Assembly (NCBI RefSeq): GCF_000504245.1
Contig: NZ_KI632509.1
Location: 4,925,502 to 4,989,501 of the forward strand
Source: Haloechinothrix halophila YIM 93223
GTDB taxonomy: Bacteria; Actinomycetota; Actinomycetes; Mycobacteriales; Pseudonocardiaceae
Direction of reading: 5' to 3'
Length of the DNA: 64,000 nt
Under the pieces are notes generated by a model. It was not told the origin of the DNA, did no database searches, and was given only the letters and a program-made list of their open reading frames with translations. How positions within the stretch are numbered: position 1 is the first letter of the stretch; the number at the start of each line of letters is the position of its first letter. The translations under genes were made by a program, and so were the position numbers. Below are positions 36,015-43,987 of this stretch, one piece after another.

Positions 36015-37440
36015 CGGTTTCTGTCCTCCTGACGAGGAGCCCGAGTTCGTAGAGCCGTTTGGCCATCGTTGTCAGCACCTCCGCGCCCACCGCCGAAGAC
36101 GGCGGCGGCACCTGGTTGGCGACGAGGTCCAGCAGGCGTGGGCCGACCTCCACCTCGAATTGAATGCCACGCGTCGAGCGCAAGACCTGTTCGCGAGTGA
36201 CGACGCCATGTTCGCGAACCGCGCTGATGGACGCGATTTCATGGTCAGAATGAAGGCGGAGATCTTCAGCAGCCGGTTGTCCATGTCGGTCGGCGTCCAG
36301 CGCGCGCATTAGGTCGCGCAGCTGCCCCCGGTCGAGTTGCTGCCCAGCGAGGGACACGCGCTCAGACCGGAACACCGCCTGCGGCGCGTAGGCCGGAGTG
36401 AGCACCACGATGCCGTAGGCGAGTTCGCGCACGTCGTGGCGACGATAGAAGTCGAGCCATGTCCGTACCGTCCGCTCAAGCGCCGCTTCGTCGGCATAGT
36501 GGGCATTCCAACGCACGGCATTGTCCAGCGGCGTTCGCCGCGCGTAGATCAACGCCAGCCCGTCGCATCGCGCTCGGTGTGCGATGGCGCGCGGTTCCCG
36601 TGCAGGATCGGTCGGATCGCTAACTGCCCAGCTGGTCAGGCACACGAGGAGCCCACCTGTCGCCAGGAGTCTTGGGGCTTCAGCCAGGACGCGGGTGCCG
36701 ACGTGATCCGATCCCGGTGGCCCGTCGCGGTAGAGTACCGACGTCTCGGGGGAGACCAGGTATGGCGGGTTGCTGACGATGAGGTCGAACGGCTTCTCCT
36801 CGTCGAGCCCGCTGGTGACGTCGGCGACGGTGAATTCGACGTTCGTCACGCCGTTGAGAGCGGCGTTGAACTCGGCGAACGTTACGGCACGGGGAGAGAC
36901 GTCCACGCCGAGCGCGGTATCGGAGTGGGCAGCGAGTTGGAGAGCGTGTGCTCCCGCGCCGGTACCGATGTCGAGGCTCCTGCTCACAGCCGTTCGGGGG
37001 ATGGCGCGTGCGAGCACATGGGTCGGGCCGTGCGGGCTCTCGACGACATCGCTGGTCACATGTTGGGAGTCTTCGTTGTGCAGGTCGCTTGCAAGAAACA
37101 GATCGTCGAAGGGCGTCAGTCTGACCAGTGGTGAGAGCCGGTCCGTCGACTGCGTGGCGAGGCTCGCGTCTACTAGCAAGCTCACCAGCTCTTCAGGGAA
37201 GGAACCATCGATGTCCGTCGGCTGGCCAAGTAGTAGCAGCTGAGCGAGGGACCGCAGCGAGCCGGGCGCGTTCGCTGAAATCCGCGCCGCACTCGGTGCA
37301 TGACCAACGGGAGGCCATGCCGACGAGTCTGGAACCGCGAGGAGGTCACGCAGGTCGGCTTCTTTGTAGCCAGACTTCCGCAGTACGGCGGGCAGGCGCC
37401 CGATGTCCGTGGTTATCCGAGGCGTAGGGCGCGTCGTCAT
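36007..37440 (-). CDS. class I SAM methyltransferase of the RiPP operon
   Basis: 477 residues from ATG 37440 (ATGA overlap upstream). The N-terminal helical domain (LRKSGYKEADLRDLL) precedes a Rossmann core with SLDIGTGAGAHALQLAAH and the NPPY motif VSNPPYLVSPETSVLY. A C-terminal winged-helix-like domain follows. The architecture resembles the roughly 500-residue PrmC/RsmC-like methyltransferases found as housekeeping genes in actinobacteria. Here it is inside a RiPP operon and probably modifies the peptide, for example at a side-chain amide or the terminus. The N-methylated atom cannot be predicted. Confidence 0.75.
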   Translation of the reverse strand: MTTRPTPRITTDIGRLPAVLRKSGYKEADLRDLLAVPDSSAWPPVGHAPSAARISANAPGSLRSLAQLLLLGQPTDIDGSFPEELVSLLVDASLATQSTDRLSPLVRLTPFDDLFLASDLHNEDSQHVTSDVVESPHGPTHVLARAIPRTAVSRSLDIGTGAGAHALQLAAHSDTALGVDVSPRAVTFAEFNAALNGVTNVEFTVADVTSGLDEEKPFDLIVSNPPYLVSPETSVLYRDGPPGSDHVGTRVLAEAPRLLATGGLLVCLTSWAVSDPTDPAREPRAIAHRARCDGLALIYARRTPLDNAVRWNAHYADEAALERTVRTWLDFYRRHDVRELAYGIVVLTPAYAPQAVFRSERVSLAGQQLDRGQLRDLMRALDADRHGQPAAEDLRLHSDHEIASISAVREHGVVTREQVLRSTRGIQFEVEVGPRLLDLVANQVPPPSSAVGAEVLTTMAKRLYELGLLVRRTETDD

Positions 37441-38141
37441 GCTGACTCGTCGCCCTCGCGCGGCAGGACGTCGAGGCTTTGGCTCTGTTGCGGGGAAACC
37501 AGATGGAACCAGCCAAGAATTTGACCTTTGTGGACCTCGACGGTGGACCCGTTGCGGGGTGCGCGTGCGATTACATTCAGCGCTGCCACGCCGTAGGTGG
37601 TTCCGTCGATATCCTTGCTCCGGGCGGGAACGAAGTACTCCAACCCGGACATGATGTCCAAGTCTGCAGGCGCCACGCCCGCGTCGTCCACGAGTTGCCG
37701 ATTCGGGAGCGGCCCCTGGTAGAGGAAGTGCCCGCGCGGGAAGAACACAACGATGCCTGTGCTGATCTTCACGTATTCCGAGCCCGCGATCCAGCTCGCG
37801 ACGAAACCGGATTCGGTGCCGTGCCAACTATCGCCTCCCACGCGGACCGCGCCGTAGGCGCTGGTGTCGTCGCGGAAGTCCCGCCACTTGCGGGCAGGGT
37901 CCTCGCGTTGCAGCGTGACTCGGCCGGGTGCCCTGACGACATGCCCGAATCGGGAGATCACCTGCACCGGGCCGCAGTCGGACGGGCGGACTTCACGACC
38001 GGAGACGGTGAATGCGCGTTGTAGTTCGGTGCCGGCCAGCCTCTGTTCGCCGGAAGCGCGTCGCCCGTATGCGACGTCGAGGGGTTCCGGTGGGTATGCA
38101 CCGGCTTCCTTGGACTTGACGTTGTCGAAGGCCCAGTACAT
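37437..38141 (-). CDS. DUF6065-like protein of the RiPP operon
   Basis: 234 residues, beta-rich. The order GFVASWIAGSEYVKISTGIV, FFPRGHFLYQGPLPNRQLVD, then LNVIARAP and VHKGQILGWFHLVSP recalls DUF6065 proteins, cupin-like and linked to RiPP loci. This is pattern memory, not a search. No catalytic metal triad is obvious. It starts 5 bases after the YcaO stop and overlaps the methyltransferase gene by four bases. Confidence 0.45.
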   Translation of the reverse strand: MYWAFDNVKSKEAGAYPPEPLDVAYGRRASGEQRLAGTELQRAFTVSGREVRPSDCGPVQVISRFGHVVRAPGRVTLQREDPARKWRDFRDDTSAYGAVRVGGDSWHGTESGFVASWIAGSEYVKISTGIVVFFPRGHFLYQGPLPNRQLVDDAGVAPADLDIMSGLEYFVPARSKDIDGTTYGVAALNVIARAPRNGSTVEVHKGQILGWFHLVSPQQSQSLDVLPREGDESA

Positions 38142-38146
38142 GAATG

Positions 38147-39397
38147 TCAGCCCCTCCCCACCTGTTCACGCAGGCGTGGCCCGAGGCTCGACCAGCCGCC
38201 GGTGACATGCCAGGTTTCTGCATCCGGGACAACGACCCGCACGACGGAGATGCCTGGCCAGGCGGGGAAGGCCACGTAAGCGACATCAGGTAGTCCTGCT
38301 TGCTCGCAGCGTGCGAGCAAGCCGTCCAAACCAGGCTCGACGTCCTGTTCGGAGTATGAGACTGCGCGGGCGCCCGGTGTGGCAAGCCAGTGGCCGGTTG
38401 GTGCCTCGTCCAGTCGTTGTTTCTCCACTTCGTGCCGGTCTTCACGCGCGCCCTGGAGGTCCGTGGCGCGAGTCTGCGCGAGTTCCAGGAGGGCGCTGTC
38501 GAGAGCGCTCGCGCTGCTCGTTCGGACGGCGTACCCGGCGCAGCCGAGATGCCGGGTCAGGTCGGCCTGTTGCACGGCGGCCACGCCGAAGGCAGGTAGC
38601 TCAAAGTCGTTGGGCAGCAGCTTCACGACCAGATCCAGCCCAGCTGCCTCGTACCGCTTCGCGATCTCCTGTGCCGAACCGGGCAGGCTGTCGTGCTGGA
38701 TGGTCAGCGCGAGGTCGACGTTGTCCTCGTAGCCGCCGAGCACCGAGGTCGAGAGTCCGAACCGCTTCGCTATCGCGGTCAGGTAGCGGTAACCGAGGTG
38801 AGAGGCGCGGACCTCGGCGCATGAGACGACGTCGCGTTCGATGACTTCGGCCAGTCCGTGGATGAGGGCATCGTCGAGGTCGAAGGACGCGGCAAGGCCG
38901 TTCGATGTGGACAGCATGAAGGGGCTCGCCGGTGCCTCGGCAGGACGGCGTCCGTTGAAGCACAGATCCGCCGGCACCATGACTCTGCCCGGCGTGCCCG
39001 TGAGTTTCGTGGCCTCGACCCACGCCTGCGGATCGTCGGTGCGAACGCTGTCGCGGCGTCGATACGTGAACCGGTCCGGACTCCAGACCTCGTGGGTGCG
39101 TTCCAGCGACACGAGCGTGTCGGTTACCCACGGTGTGCCAGATGACCAGAGCGCTCCGCTGCGTTCCAGGCATTCCATGATCGCAGTGACACGAGCCTGT
39201 TCCTGGCTGCGGCCTTTACCGCTGTAGACCCAAATGACATCCGTGGTCGCGGGCTTGACTGCGCTGGCGGTCGGCACGCCTGGGGTGTCCAGGCCGGTGG
39301 TGTCTGCCAGACGGCTGATGCCGAAGTCGTCGAGCCTCGCCACGAGATCCTGCTCCCAGACGTGCCACTGCTCCTCGGTCGGTTGGGCGCCTGTCAT
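38147..39397 (-). CDS. YcaO-domain enzyme (predicted backbone thioamidation)
   Basis: 416 residues. ATP-dependent amide-backbone activation. ATP/Mg motifs are visible: SGKGRSQEQARVTAIMECLE, SNGLAASFDLDDALIHGLAE followed by VIERD, and TRATDLQGARED. The C-terminus has no Pro-rich tail of the azoline-forming type. Pairing with TfuA (ATGA overlap, 39394-39397) and absence of any E1-like or ocin-ThiF partner point to thioamide formation rather than azole formation. Substrate is presumably the peptide at 41594-41875. Confidence 0.85.
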   Translation of the reverse strand: MTGAQPTEEQWHVWEQDLVARLDDFGISRLADTTGLDTPGVPTASAVKPATTDVIWVYSGKGRSQEQARVTAIMECLERSGALWSSGTPWVTDTLVSLERTHEVWSPDRFTYRRRDSVRTDDPQAWVEATKLTGTPGRVMVPADLCFNGRRPAEAPASPFMLSTSNGLAASFDLDDALIHGLAEVIERDVVSCAEVRASHLGYRYLTAIAKRFGLSTSVLGGYEDNVDLALTIQHDSLPGSAQEIAKRYEAAGLDLVVKLLPNDFELPAFGVAAVQQADLTRHLGCAGYAVRTSSASALDSALLELAQTRATDLQGAREDRHEVEKQRLDEAPTGHWLATPGARAVSYSEQDVEPGLDGLLARCEQAGLPDVAYVAFPAWPGISVVRVVVPDAETWHVTGGWSSLGPRLREQVGRG

Positions 39398-40041
39398 CGC
39401 GCCCCCGGGGATGCGGTCAAGCGGCCAATGAGCGTTTCGGCATCGTGGCGCTTGACGTCGGTGGCCAGCAGCTGCTCCACGGCTACCGGCTTCAAGCCGA
39501 CATCGATGGCCAGCTCGTGGCAGCGACGGCGTGTCCGTTGGGCGAAATGCAGGTCACGCAGCCGGGCCAGAAGCATCTTGGCCTGATGGTCAGTCGTGTA
39601 GCCCGAAACAACGAGTTGGTCGAGTCCGAATCGGATGTTGGCCATGAACAGCGCTGTGGCCTCGCCGGTGCGCGGGTCGAGTGGCGCGACCAGTTCGTCG
39701 TCGTAGGTGATCGTGCCGTCGACGATCCGTTCGTAGACCCAACCGTGGCCGCACATGCCGTGGTGACGCAGCTCGGCGGCGCGCAGCGCGCCGAGGCTGG
39801 AGCAGCCCCACACTTCGTATCCACGCTCGATCAGGTCGAACACCTCGGTTGGCGAGGGTGGATGCCGTTGGATCATGTAGCCGTCGACGAGCACGATCCG
39901 GGTGCCGGGCGGTTGGTCGAGCTCAGCCAGGTCACCGCGCCCGGCGGGTGGGCACCAGATGACATCGCCCTGAACCTGACGTCGCACCGACGCGGATAGC
40001 GACGGGCCGACGAAAATGACGGCCCGAGATTCCAAAGTCAC
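39394..40041 (-). CDS. TfuA-like protein, YcaO partner
   Basis: 215 residues from GTG 40041. Core features are AVIFVGPSLSASVRRQVQGD near the start, IVLVDGYMIQRHPPSPTEVF, YEVWGCSSLGALRAAELRHH and GMCGHGWVYERIVDGTI, all typical of the TfuA family. In thioamide RiPPs and in methyl-coenzyme M reductase modification TfuA assists YcaO, probably in sulfur delivery. It overlaps the ycaO gene by four bases and follows the dioxygenase gene after 15 bases. Confidence 0.85.
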   Translation of the reverse strand: MTLESRAVIFVGPSLSASVRRQVQGDVIWCPPAGRGDLAELDQPPGTRIVLVDGYMIQRHPPSPTEVFDLIERGYEVWGCSSLGALRAAELRHHGMCGHGWVYERIVDGTITYDDELVAPLDPRTGEATALFMANIRFGLDQLVVSGYTTDHQAKMLLARLRDLHFAQRTRRRCHELAIDVGLKPVAVEQLLATDVKRHDAETLIGRLTASPGAR

Positions 40042-40056
40042 TAGCTCGCGTCCGTT

Positions 40057-40794
40057 CTACAGCTCAAGCGGGTCGATCTTCTGCCGGTAGGGCGAGCGCC
40101 GGAAGTTCAGTGCGAACGCCGCGCGTGGTTTCGCGCTTTCCATCGGACCGGAGCGGTGCACGGCATACGAGTGGTGCACGACCGCTCCGCCAGCGGGGAC
40201 CGGCGCGGAGACGAACGACAAGGCGGAGGCGTCCACCAGCTCAGCGCCGAAGTTCTGCACCTCGGAGGCACGGTGCTTAAGCAGGTCACCCGGTTCGGGC
40301 TGCGAGGTGGCGTATTGCAGGACCCCATCCTCCTCGGTGACGTCGGTCAGAGCGATCCAGAAGGTCACCGCGAGTTCGTCCCCGAAGTGGTCGCGGTAGA
40401 AGATCTGGTCCTGGTGCGGTGGCGTGGCCTCCGACCGCGCCTCGGGTTTGGCGAAGTACTCGGTCAGGAACGGGACGCACCGCGACTCCAGCAGGACCTC
40501 CGCCGCTCGCACCAGGCTGGGAACGCGGGTCAGATCGAAGAGTAGGTCGCTGTGGCGGTCCAGGTAGTGCATACTCAGCACCCGGCCATCTGTGTCTCGC
40601 GAGATCACCGTGCCCTCGGCGTGCTCGGACAAGTCCGCCGACAGGCGGTCAGCCTCGCCCCGCAGGGCCGTGAGGAGGGCGGGCTCGGCGAATCGGTCGA
40701 GCACTCTGTGGCCCGCCGCGAACACGGACTTGCGGATATCGCCAAGCTCGGCCGCGTTGGGCAGGTAGAGGTCGTCAGTCTTTGGCTGGAACAT
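40057..40794 (-). CDS. phytanoyl-CoA dioxygenase-family oxygenase
   Basis: 245 residues. PPHQDQIFY supplies His127 and Asp129 of the Fe(II) site, and VVHHSYAVHRSG with KPRAAFALNF supplies the distal His and Arg for 2-oxoglutarate. Length and motif order fit the PhyH family. In this operon it would hydroxylate the modified peptide. Its first 20 bases overlap the end of the methylase gene, implying coupled translation. Confidence 0.8.
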   Translation of the reverse strand: MFQPKTDDLYLPNAAELGDIRKSVFAAGHRVLDRFAEPALLTALRGEADRLSADLSEHAEGTVISRDTDGRVLSMHYLDRHSDLLFDLTRVPSLVRAAEVLLESRCVPFLTEYFAKPEARSEATPPHQDQIFYRDHFGDELAVTFWIALTDVTEEDGVLQYATSQPEPGDLLKHRASEVQNFGAELVDASALSFVSAPVPAGGAVVHHSYAVHRSGPMESAKPRAAFALNFRRSPYRQKIDPLEL

Positions 40795-41506
40795 AGAGCG
40801 TCGGCCTCCTCCAGAGTTCCAGATCCGCCGTTGCCAGCTCGCTCAGCGCCACCTCGGTGATTGAACTTGCCTCCAAGACGTGGGCGGACGACCACACGAC
40901 TTGTACCCGATGGTCGGCGCCGTACAGCGGAGCGAGCAGGTCAATCAGCGGGCGCAGGGCCTGACGGTCGGGATCGCGGTCGATGACCGCGCGATTCAAT
41001 GTGGAGGCGAGCTGGAACAACAGCAGCGGTACCTGCGGGTTGGGCGACCATCCTGCCTTGAGCAGCGTCGTCGTGTCGAAGATCTGCACCCCGTAGCCGT
41101 AGTCGATCTGGAGATCGCACAGCAGCGTGTCGAACGAGCTTACGGCCGGTAGCACCGACACCCGCAGGCCGTGCTGCTCCGCCAGTTCCAGCGTGTACTC
41201 GGTCGCGCTGACCAGGAACAACGGGTGGCCGTGAACCAGGAACGCGACAGGCGCGTCTTCCAACGCGGCGTCTACCAGACGCTGAGAGATTTGACGATAC
41301 ACATCGTCGCGCACGCTCTGACCGTCGTAGAGCGGCGCGAGATCTTCGACCTCGGGGCAGTGCTCGCGAACGGCGTCCAGCACGCCGTCGTCCGCGTGGA
41401 GCACAAACACCCGCCGACACGCGCGTAGTGCCTGCGCTGTCTCGACCGTGAGGTGAAGCGCCCCTTTGATCCCGCTTCCCAGCAAGTAGATGGAGGTCGT
41501 ACGCAA
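40775..41506 (-). CDS. TP-methylase-fold enzyme, borosin-type backbone N-methyltransferase candidate
   Basis: 243 residues. YLLGSGIKGALHLTVETAQA opens a tetrapyrrole-methylase fold, and LVHGHPLFLVSATEYTLELA and LPAVSSFDTLLCDLQIDYGY match the motif order of borosin alpha-N-methyltransferases rather than cobalamin enzymes. Tyr60, Arg66 and Tyr70 have the same spacing as the catalytic Tyr66, Arg72 and Tyr76 that I recall for OphMA. The residue at the Tyr98 position is His92. There is no fused core peptide, so it would be a split-type enzyme acting on the separate 93-residue peptide encoded just upstream. SAM methylation of peptide backbone amides is inferred. Confidence 0.75.
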   Translation of the reverse strand: MRTTSIYLLGSGIKGALHLTVETAQALRACRRVFVLHADDGVLDAVREHCPEVEDLAPLYDGQSVRDDVYRQISQRLVDAALEDAPVAFLVHGHPLFLVSATEYTLELAEQHGLRVSVLPAVSSFDTLLCDLQIDYGYGVQIFDTTTLLKAGWSPNPQVPLLLFQLASTLNRAVIDRDPDRQALRPLIDLLAPLYGADHRVQVVWSSAHVLEASSITEVALSELATADLELWRRPTLYVPAKD

Positions 41507-41593
41507 ACCCGGTGGCCCCTAGTTCCAGAAGTTTGGACATGACGACCCGGTAGAGCGCGAACGGGTCGCACCCCACCGGGCCATAAGAGCAGG

Positions 41594-41875
41594 TCAGACG
41601 GCGGGCTCGACGTCCTCGCCAGTCCAGAACTTGTTGCCGTTGTCCATCAGGAAAGCCCGGAAACGACGAACGTCGACCCCCCACTCTTCCAACGCGACGC
41701 GCCGCATGGTGCTCAACGCCGTCTTCTCGTCGTCGGTCAAGTCCGAGTCCTCGAGCGCGGCCTCAGGGTCCGCGAGCAGCTGCTCACGGAACGCGATGTC
41801 ATCAGCGGCGCGCGCCAGGATTGCCTCCACGCGCTGTTTGGCGTTGTCGTCGAGCTGTGGAACAGACGAAGTCAC
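41594..41875 (-). CDS. candidate RiPP precursor peptide
   Basis: 93 residues from GTG 41875, with a GGAGGT core 5 bases upstream. Residues about 12-60 are helical (RVEAILARAADDIAFREQLL, then ADPEAALEDSDLTDDEKTAL), like Nif11/NHLP leaders or the helical binding domain of split borosin precursors. The last 25 or so residues (FRAFLMDNGNKFWTGEDVEP plus AV) are the likely core. There are no Cys and few Ser/Thr, so lanthionine or azole chemistry is unlikely, while backbone thioamides and N-methyl groups remain possible. First gene of the operon, 87 bases before the methylase. Confidence 0.7.
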   Translation of the reverse strand: MTSSVPQLDDNAKQRVEAILARAADDIAFREQLLADPEAALEDSDLTDDEKTALSTMRRVALEEWGVDVRRFRAFLMDNGNKFWTGEDVEPAV

Positions 41876-42128
41876 GGCATACCTCCGAGTGTGCGGGGTC
41901 TTCCCAGTACCAAGATCACCGTATCGAGGGCATCGCGACCGCTATAGGTGCAGATGGGTGGCATCGGCACTACAAACAGTGAGGTTAGCGACGGGTGACT
42001 CGCGACGAGCCTGGCCCGGCTGCATGGGCTCACGACGCGCGTCGGGCACCACGGTACCCTCAGGAAGCCCCTATAACGGTTCTGGCCGTCGCTGACGGCT
42101 GCGCTCAACCCAACGATCTGGATGGACG
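41876..42128. promoter_or_regulatory. divergent promoter region between precursor and AspRS genes
   Basis: 253 bases holding the starts of two opposite transcripts, so it must contain both promoters. A TATAGC hexamer (minus strand, 41940-41945) is a possible -10 for the precursor operon, but no well-spaced -35 was found. GGGTGGCATCGGC near 41955 only partly resembles a T-box sequence. Shared control of the synthetase and peptide genes is plausible. Confidence 0.4.
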
Positions 42129-43904
42129 ATGCACCGGTACCGGTCTCACACCTGCGGCGAGCTACGCGCAACGGACGTCAACACAGACGTCCGCCTGTCG
42201 GGATGGCTGCACAATCGGCGAGATCTCGGTGGCGTTCTGTTCATCGACCTACGCGACAACTCCGGCGTCGTGCAGCTCGTCGTGCGGTCCGACTCGCCGG
42301 CCTACGAGGCCCTGGGCAGTCTGCCGAAGGAGACAGTGCTGCGCGCCGACGGGCGAGTCCTGCGCCGTCTCGCGGAAAACGTCAATCCGGAGATTCCCAC
42401 GGGCGAGATCGAGGTCCAGGTCGGCGAGATCGAGGTCCTGGGCAGCGCGGATCCGCTCCCGTTCAGCGTCTTCCCGGAGGAACACGTCGGTGAGGAGACC
42501 CGGCTCACCTACCGCTTCCTCGACCTGCGTCGTCAGCGGATGCACAACAACATCCTGTTGCGCTCTGCGGTAATCCGGAGTATTCGCGACAAGATGAACG
42601 CTCGGGGGTTCCTGGAGCTTCAGACGCCGATCCTGTCCGCGACCAGCCCCGAAGGCGCACGTGACTTCCTCGTGCCCTCCCGGTTGCACCCGGGCAAGTT
42701 CTACGCGCTGCCGCAGGCGCCACAGCAGTTCAAGCAACTGCTCATGGTCTCGGGCTTCGACCGCTACTTCCAGATCGCCCCGTGCTTCCGCGACGAAGAC
42801 AGCCGCGCTGACCGCTCGCCCGGCGAGTTCTACCAGCTCGATGTCGAGATGAGCTTCGCCGAGCAGGAAGACGTCTTCCAGACCATCGAACAGGTCTTCG
42901 CCGAGCTGTTCGCCGAGTTCGCACCCAACAGCGAGACCACCTCGCCGTTCCCGCGCATCAGCTACCGCGACGCCATGCTGCGCTACGGCACGGACAAGCC
43001 GGACCTGCGAGCCAAGCTCGAACTCGTCGATGTCTCCGGCATCTTTGCCGACAGCGAATTCCGTGCATTCGCGGGCAAGCACGTCCGCGCGTTGCCCATA
43101 CCGAACTGTGGCGACCAGCCGCGATCCTTCTTCGACCAGATGGGCGACTTCGCCGTCGAACACGGCGCCAAGGGCTTGGCATGGGTACGGATCGATGAAC
43201 AGGGCAAGTTCACCGGCCCTATCGCGAAGTTCCTGACCGAGAACGACACTCAGCAGCTCGTCGCCGAGGTCAAGGGCGAGCCCGGGACCGCGATCTTCTT
43301 CGGCGCAGGGGACGAAGACGACGTCGCCAAGATCATGAGCGAAGTGCGCGTCGAAGCAGCCAAGCGCGCTGGCCTGTTCGAGGACAACGCCTTCCGCTTC
43401 TGCTGGATCGTCGACTTCCCCATGTACGAGAAGGCTGACGACGGCACCGTCGACTTCAGCCACAATCCCTTCTCGATGCCGCAAGGCGGACTCGACGCAC
43501 TCCGCACCCAAACACCTCTCGACATCCTCGCCTGGCAGTACGACATCGTCTGCAACGGTATCGAGCTGTCGTCAGGTGCCGTCCGGAACCACAGTCCCGA
43601 GATCATGTACGAAGCGTTCAGGATCGCCGGGTACAACAAGGAACAGGTCGACGCACAGTTCGGCGGCATGATCCGGGCATTCCACTACGGCGCGCCGCCG
43701 CACGCAGGTATCGCACCCGGCGTCGACCGCATCGTCATGCTCCTCGCCGACGAGCCGAACATCCGCGAGACGATCGCGTTCCCGCTCAACGGCAACGCCC
43801 AGGATCTCCTCATGGGCGCTCCATCAGTCGTCGAAGAAGCGCGGTTGAAGGAGCTGAACCTCAGCCTTCGCAAGCCACCAGCCAAGGACGGCCCCGCAAG
43901 CTGA
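42129..43904 (+). CDS. aspS: aspartyl-tRNA synthetase, proteobacterial-like, beside the RiPP operon
   Basis: 591 residues. Charges tRNA(Asp) with aspartate. It has an OB-fold anticodon domain (VRLSGWLHNRRDLGGVLFID), class II motif 2 (FRDEDSRADRSPGEFYQLD), a GAD-type insert (about 285-420) and motif 3 (GVDRIVMLLADEP). NILLRSAVI, HPGKFYALPQAPQQFKQLLM and NHSPEIMY follow the alphaproteobacterial type as I remember it. Actinobacterial enzymes usually read RRDHGGVIF, ALPQSPQLF and IHRRD at these places. This suggests a transferred second copy, possibly resistant to the RiPP product. The promoter is shared divergently with the precursor gene. A hairpin terminator follows. Confidence 0.88.
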   Translation: MHRYRSHTCGELRATDVNTDVRLSGWLHNRRDLGGVLFIDLRDNSGVVQLVVRSDSPAYEALGSLPKETVLRADGRVLRRLAENVNPEIPTGEIEVQVGEIEVLGSADPLPFSVFPEEHVGEETRLTYRFLDLRRQRMHNNILLRSAVIRSIRDKMNARGFLELQTPILSATSPEGARDFLVPSRLHPGKFYALPQAPQQFKQLLMVSGFDRYFQIAPCFRDEDSRADRSPGEFYQLDVEMSFAEQEDVFQTIEQVFAELFAEFAPNSETTSPFPRISYRDAMLRYGTDKPDLRAKLELVDVSGIFADSEFRAFAGKHVRALPIPNCGDQPRSFFDQMGDFAVEHGAKGLAWVRIDEQGKFTGPIAKFLTENDTQQLVAEVKGEPGTAIFFGAGDEDDVAKIMSEVRVEAAKRAGLFEDNAFRFCWIVDFPMYEKADDGTVDFSHNPFSMPQGGLDALRTQTPLDILAWQYDIVCNGIELSSGAVRNHSPEIMYEAFRIAGYNKEQVDAQFGGMIRAFHYGAPPHAGIAPGVDRIVMLLADEPNIRETIAFPLNGNAQDLLMGAPSVVEEARLKELNLSLRKPPAKDGPAS

Positions 43905-43911
43905 CCGGAAG

Positions 43912-43949
43912 CGGTTGGTGGTGTGGCACTACTGCTCCACCACCAACCG
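43912..43949. terminator. bidirectional hairpin terminator after aspS
   Basis: CGGTTGGTGGTG (43912-43923) pairs perfectly with CACCACCAACCG (43938-43949) around a 14-base loop. It starts 8 bases after the aspS stop and sits between convergent genes, so it can serve both strands. No T-run. Confidence 0.7.
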
Positions 43950-43987
43950 ATCGTCCACCGGATCACGCGCTCGATCTCACCGGCTTC

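Noticed and set aside
41940-41970. Possible T-box riboswitch before aspS (GGGTGGCATCGGC)
   Set aside because: It matches only part of the T-box sequence, and no stem I or specifier loop with an Asp codon could be traced.
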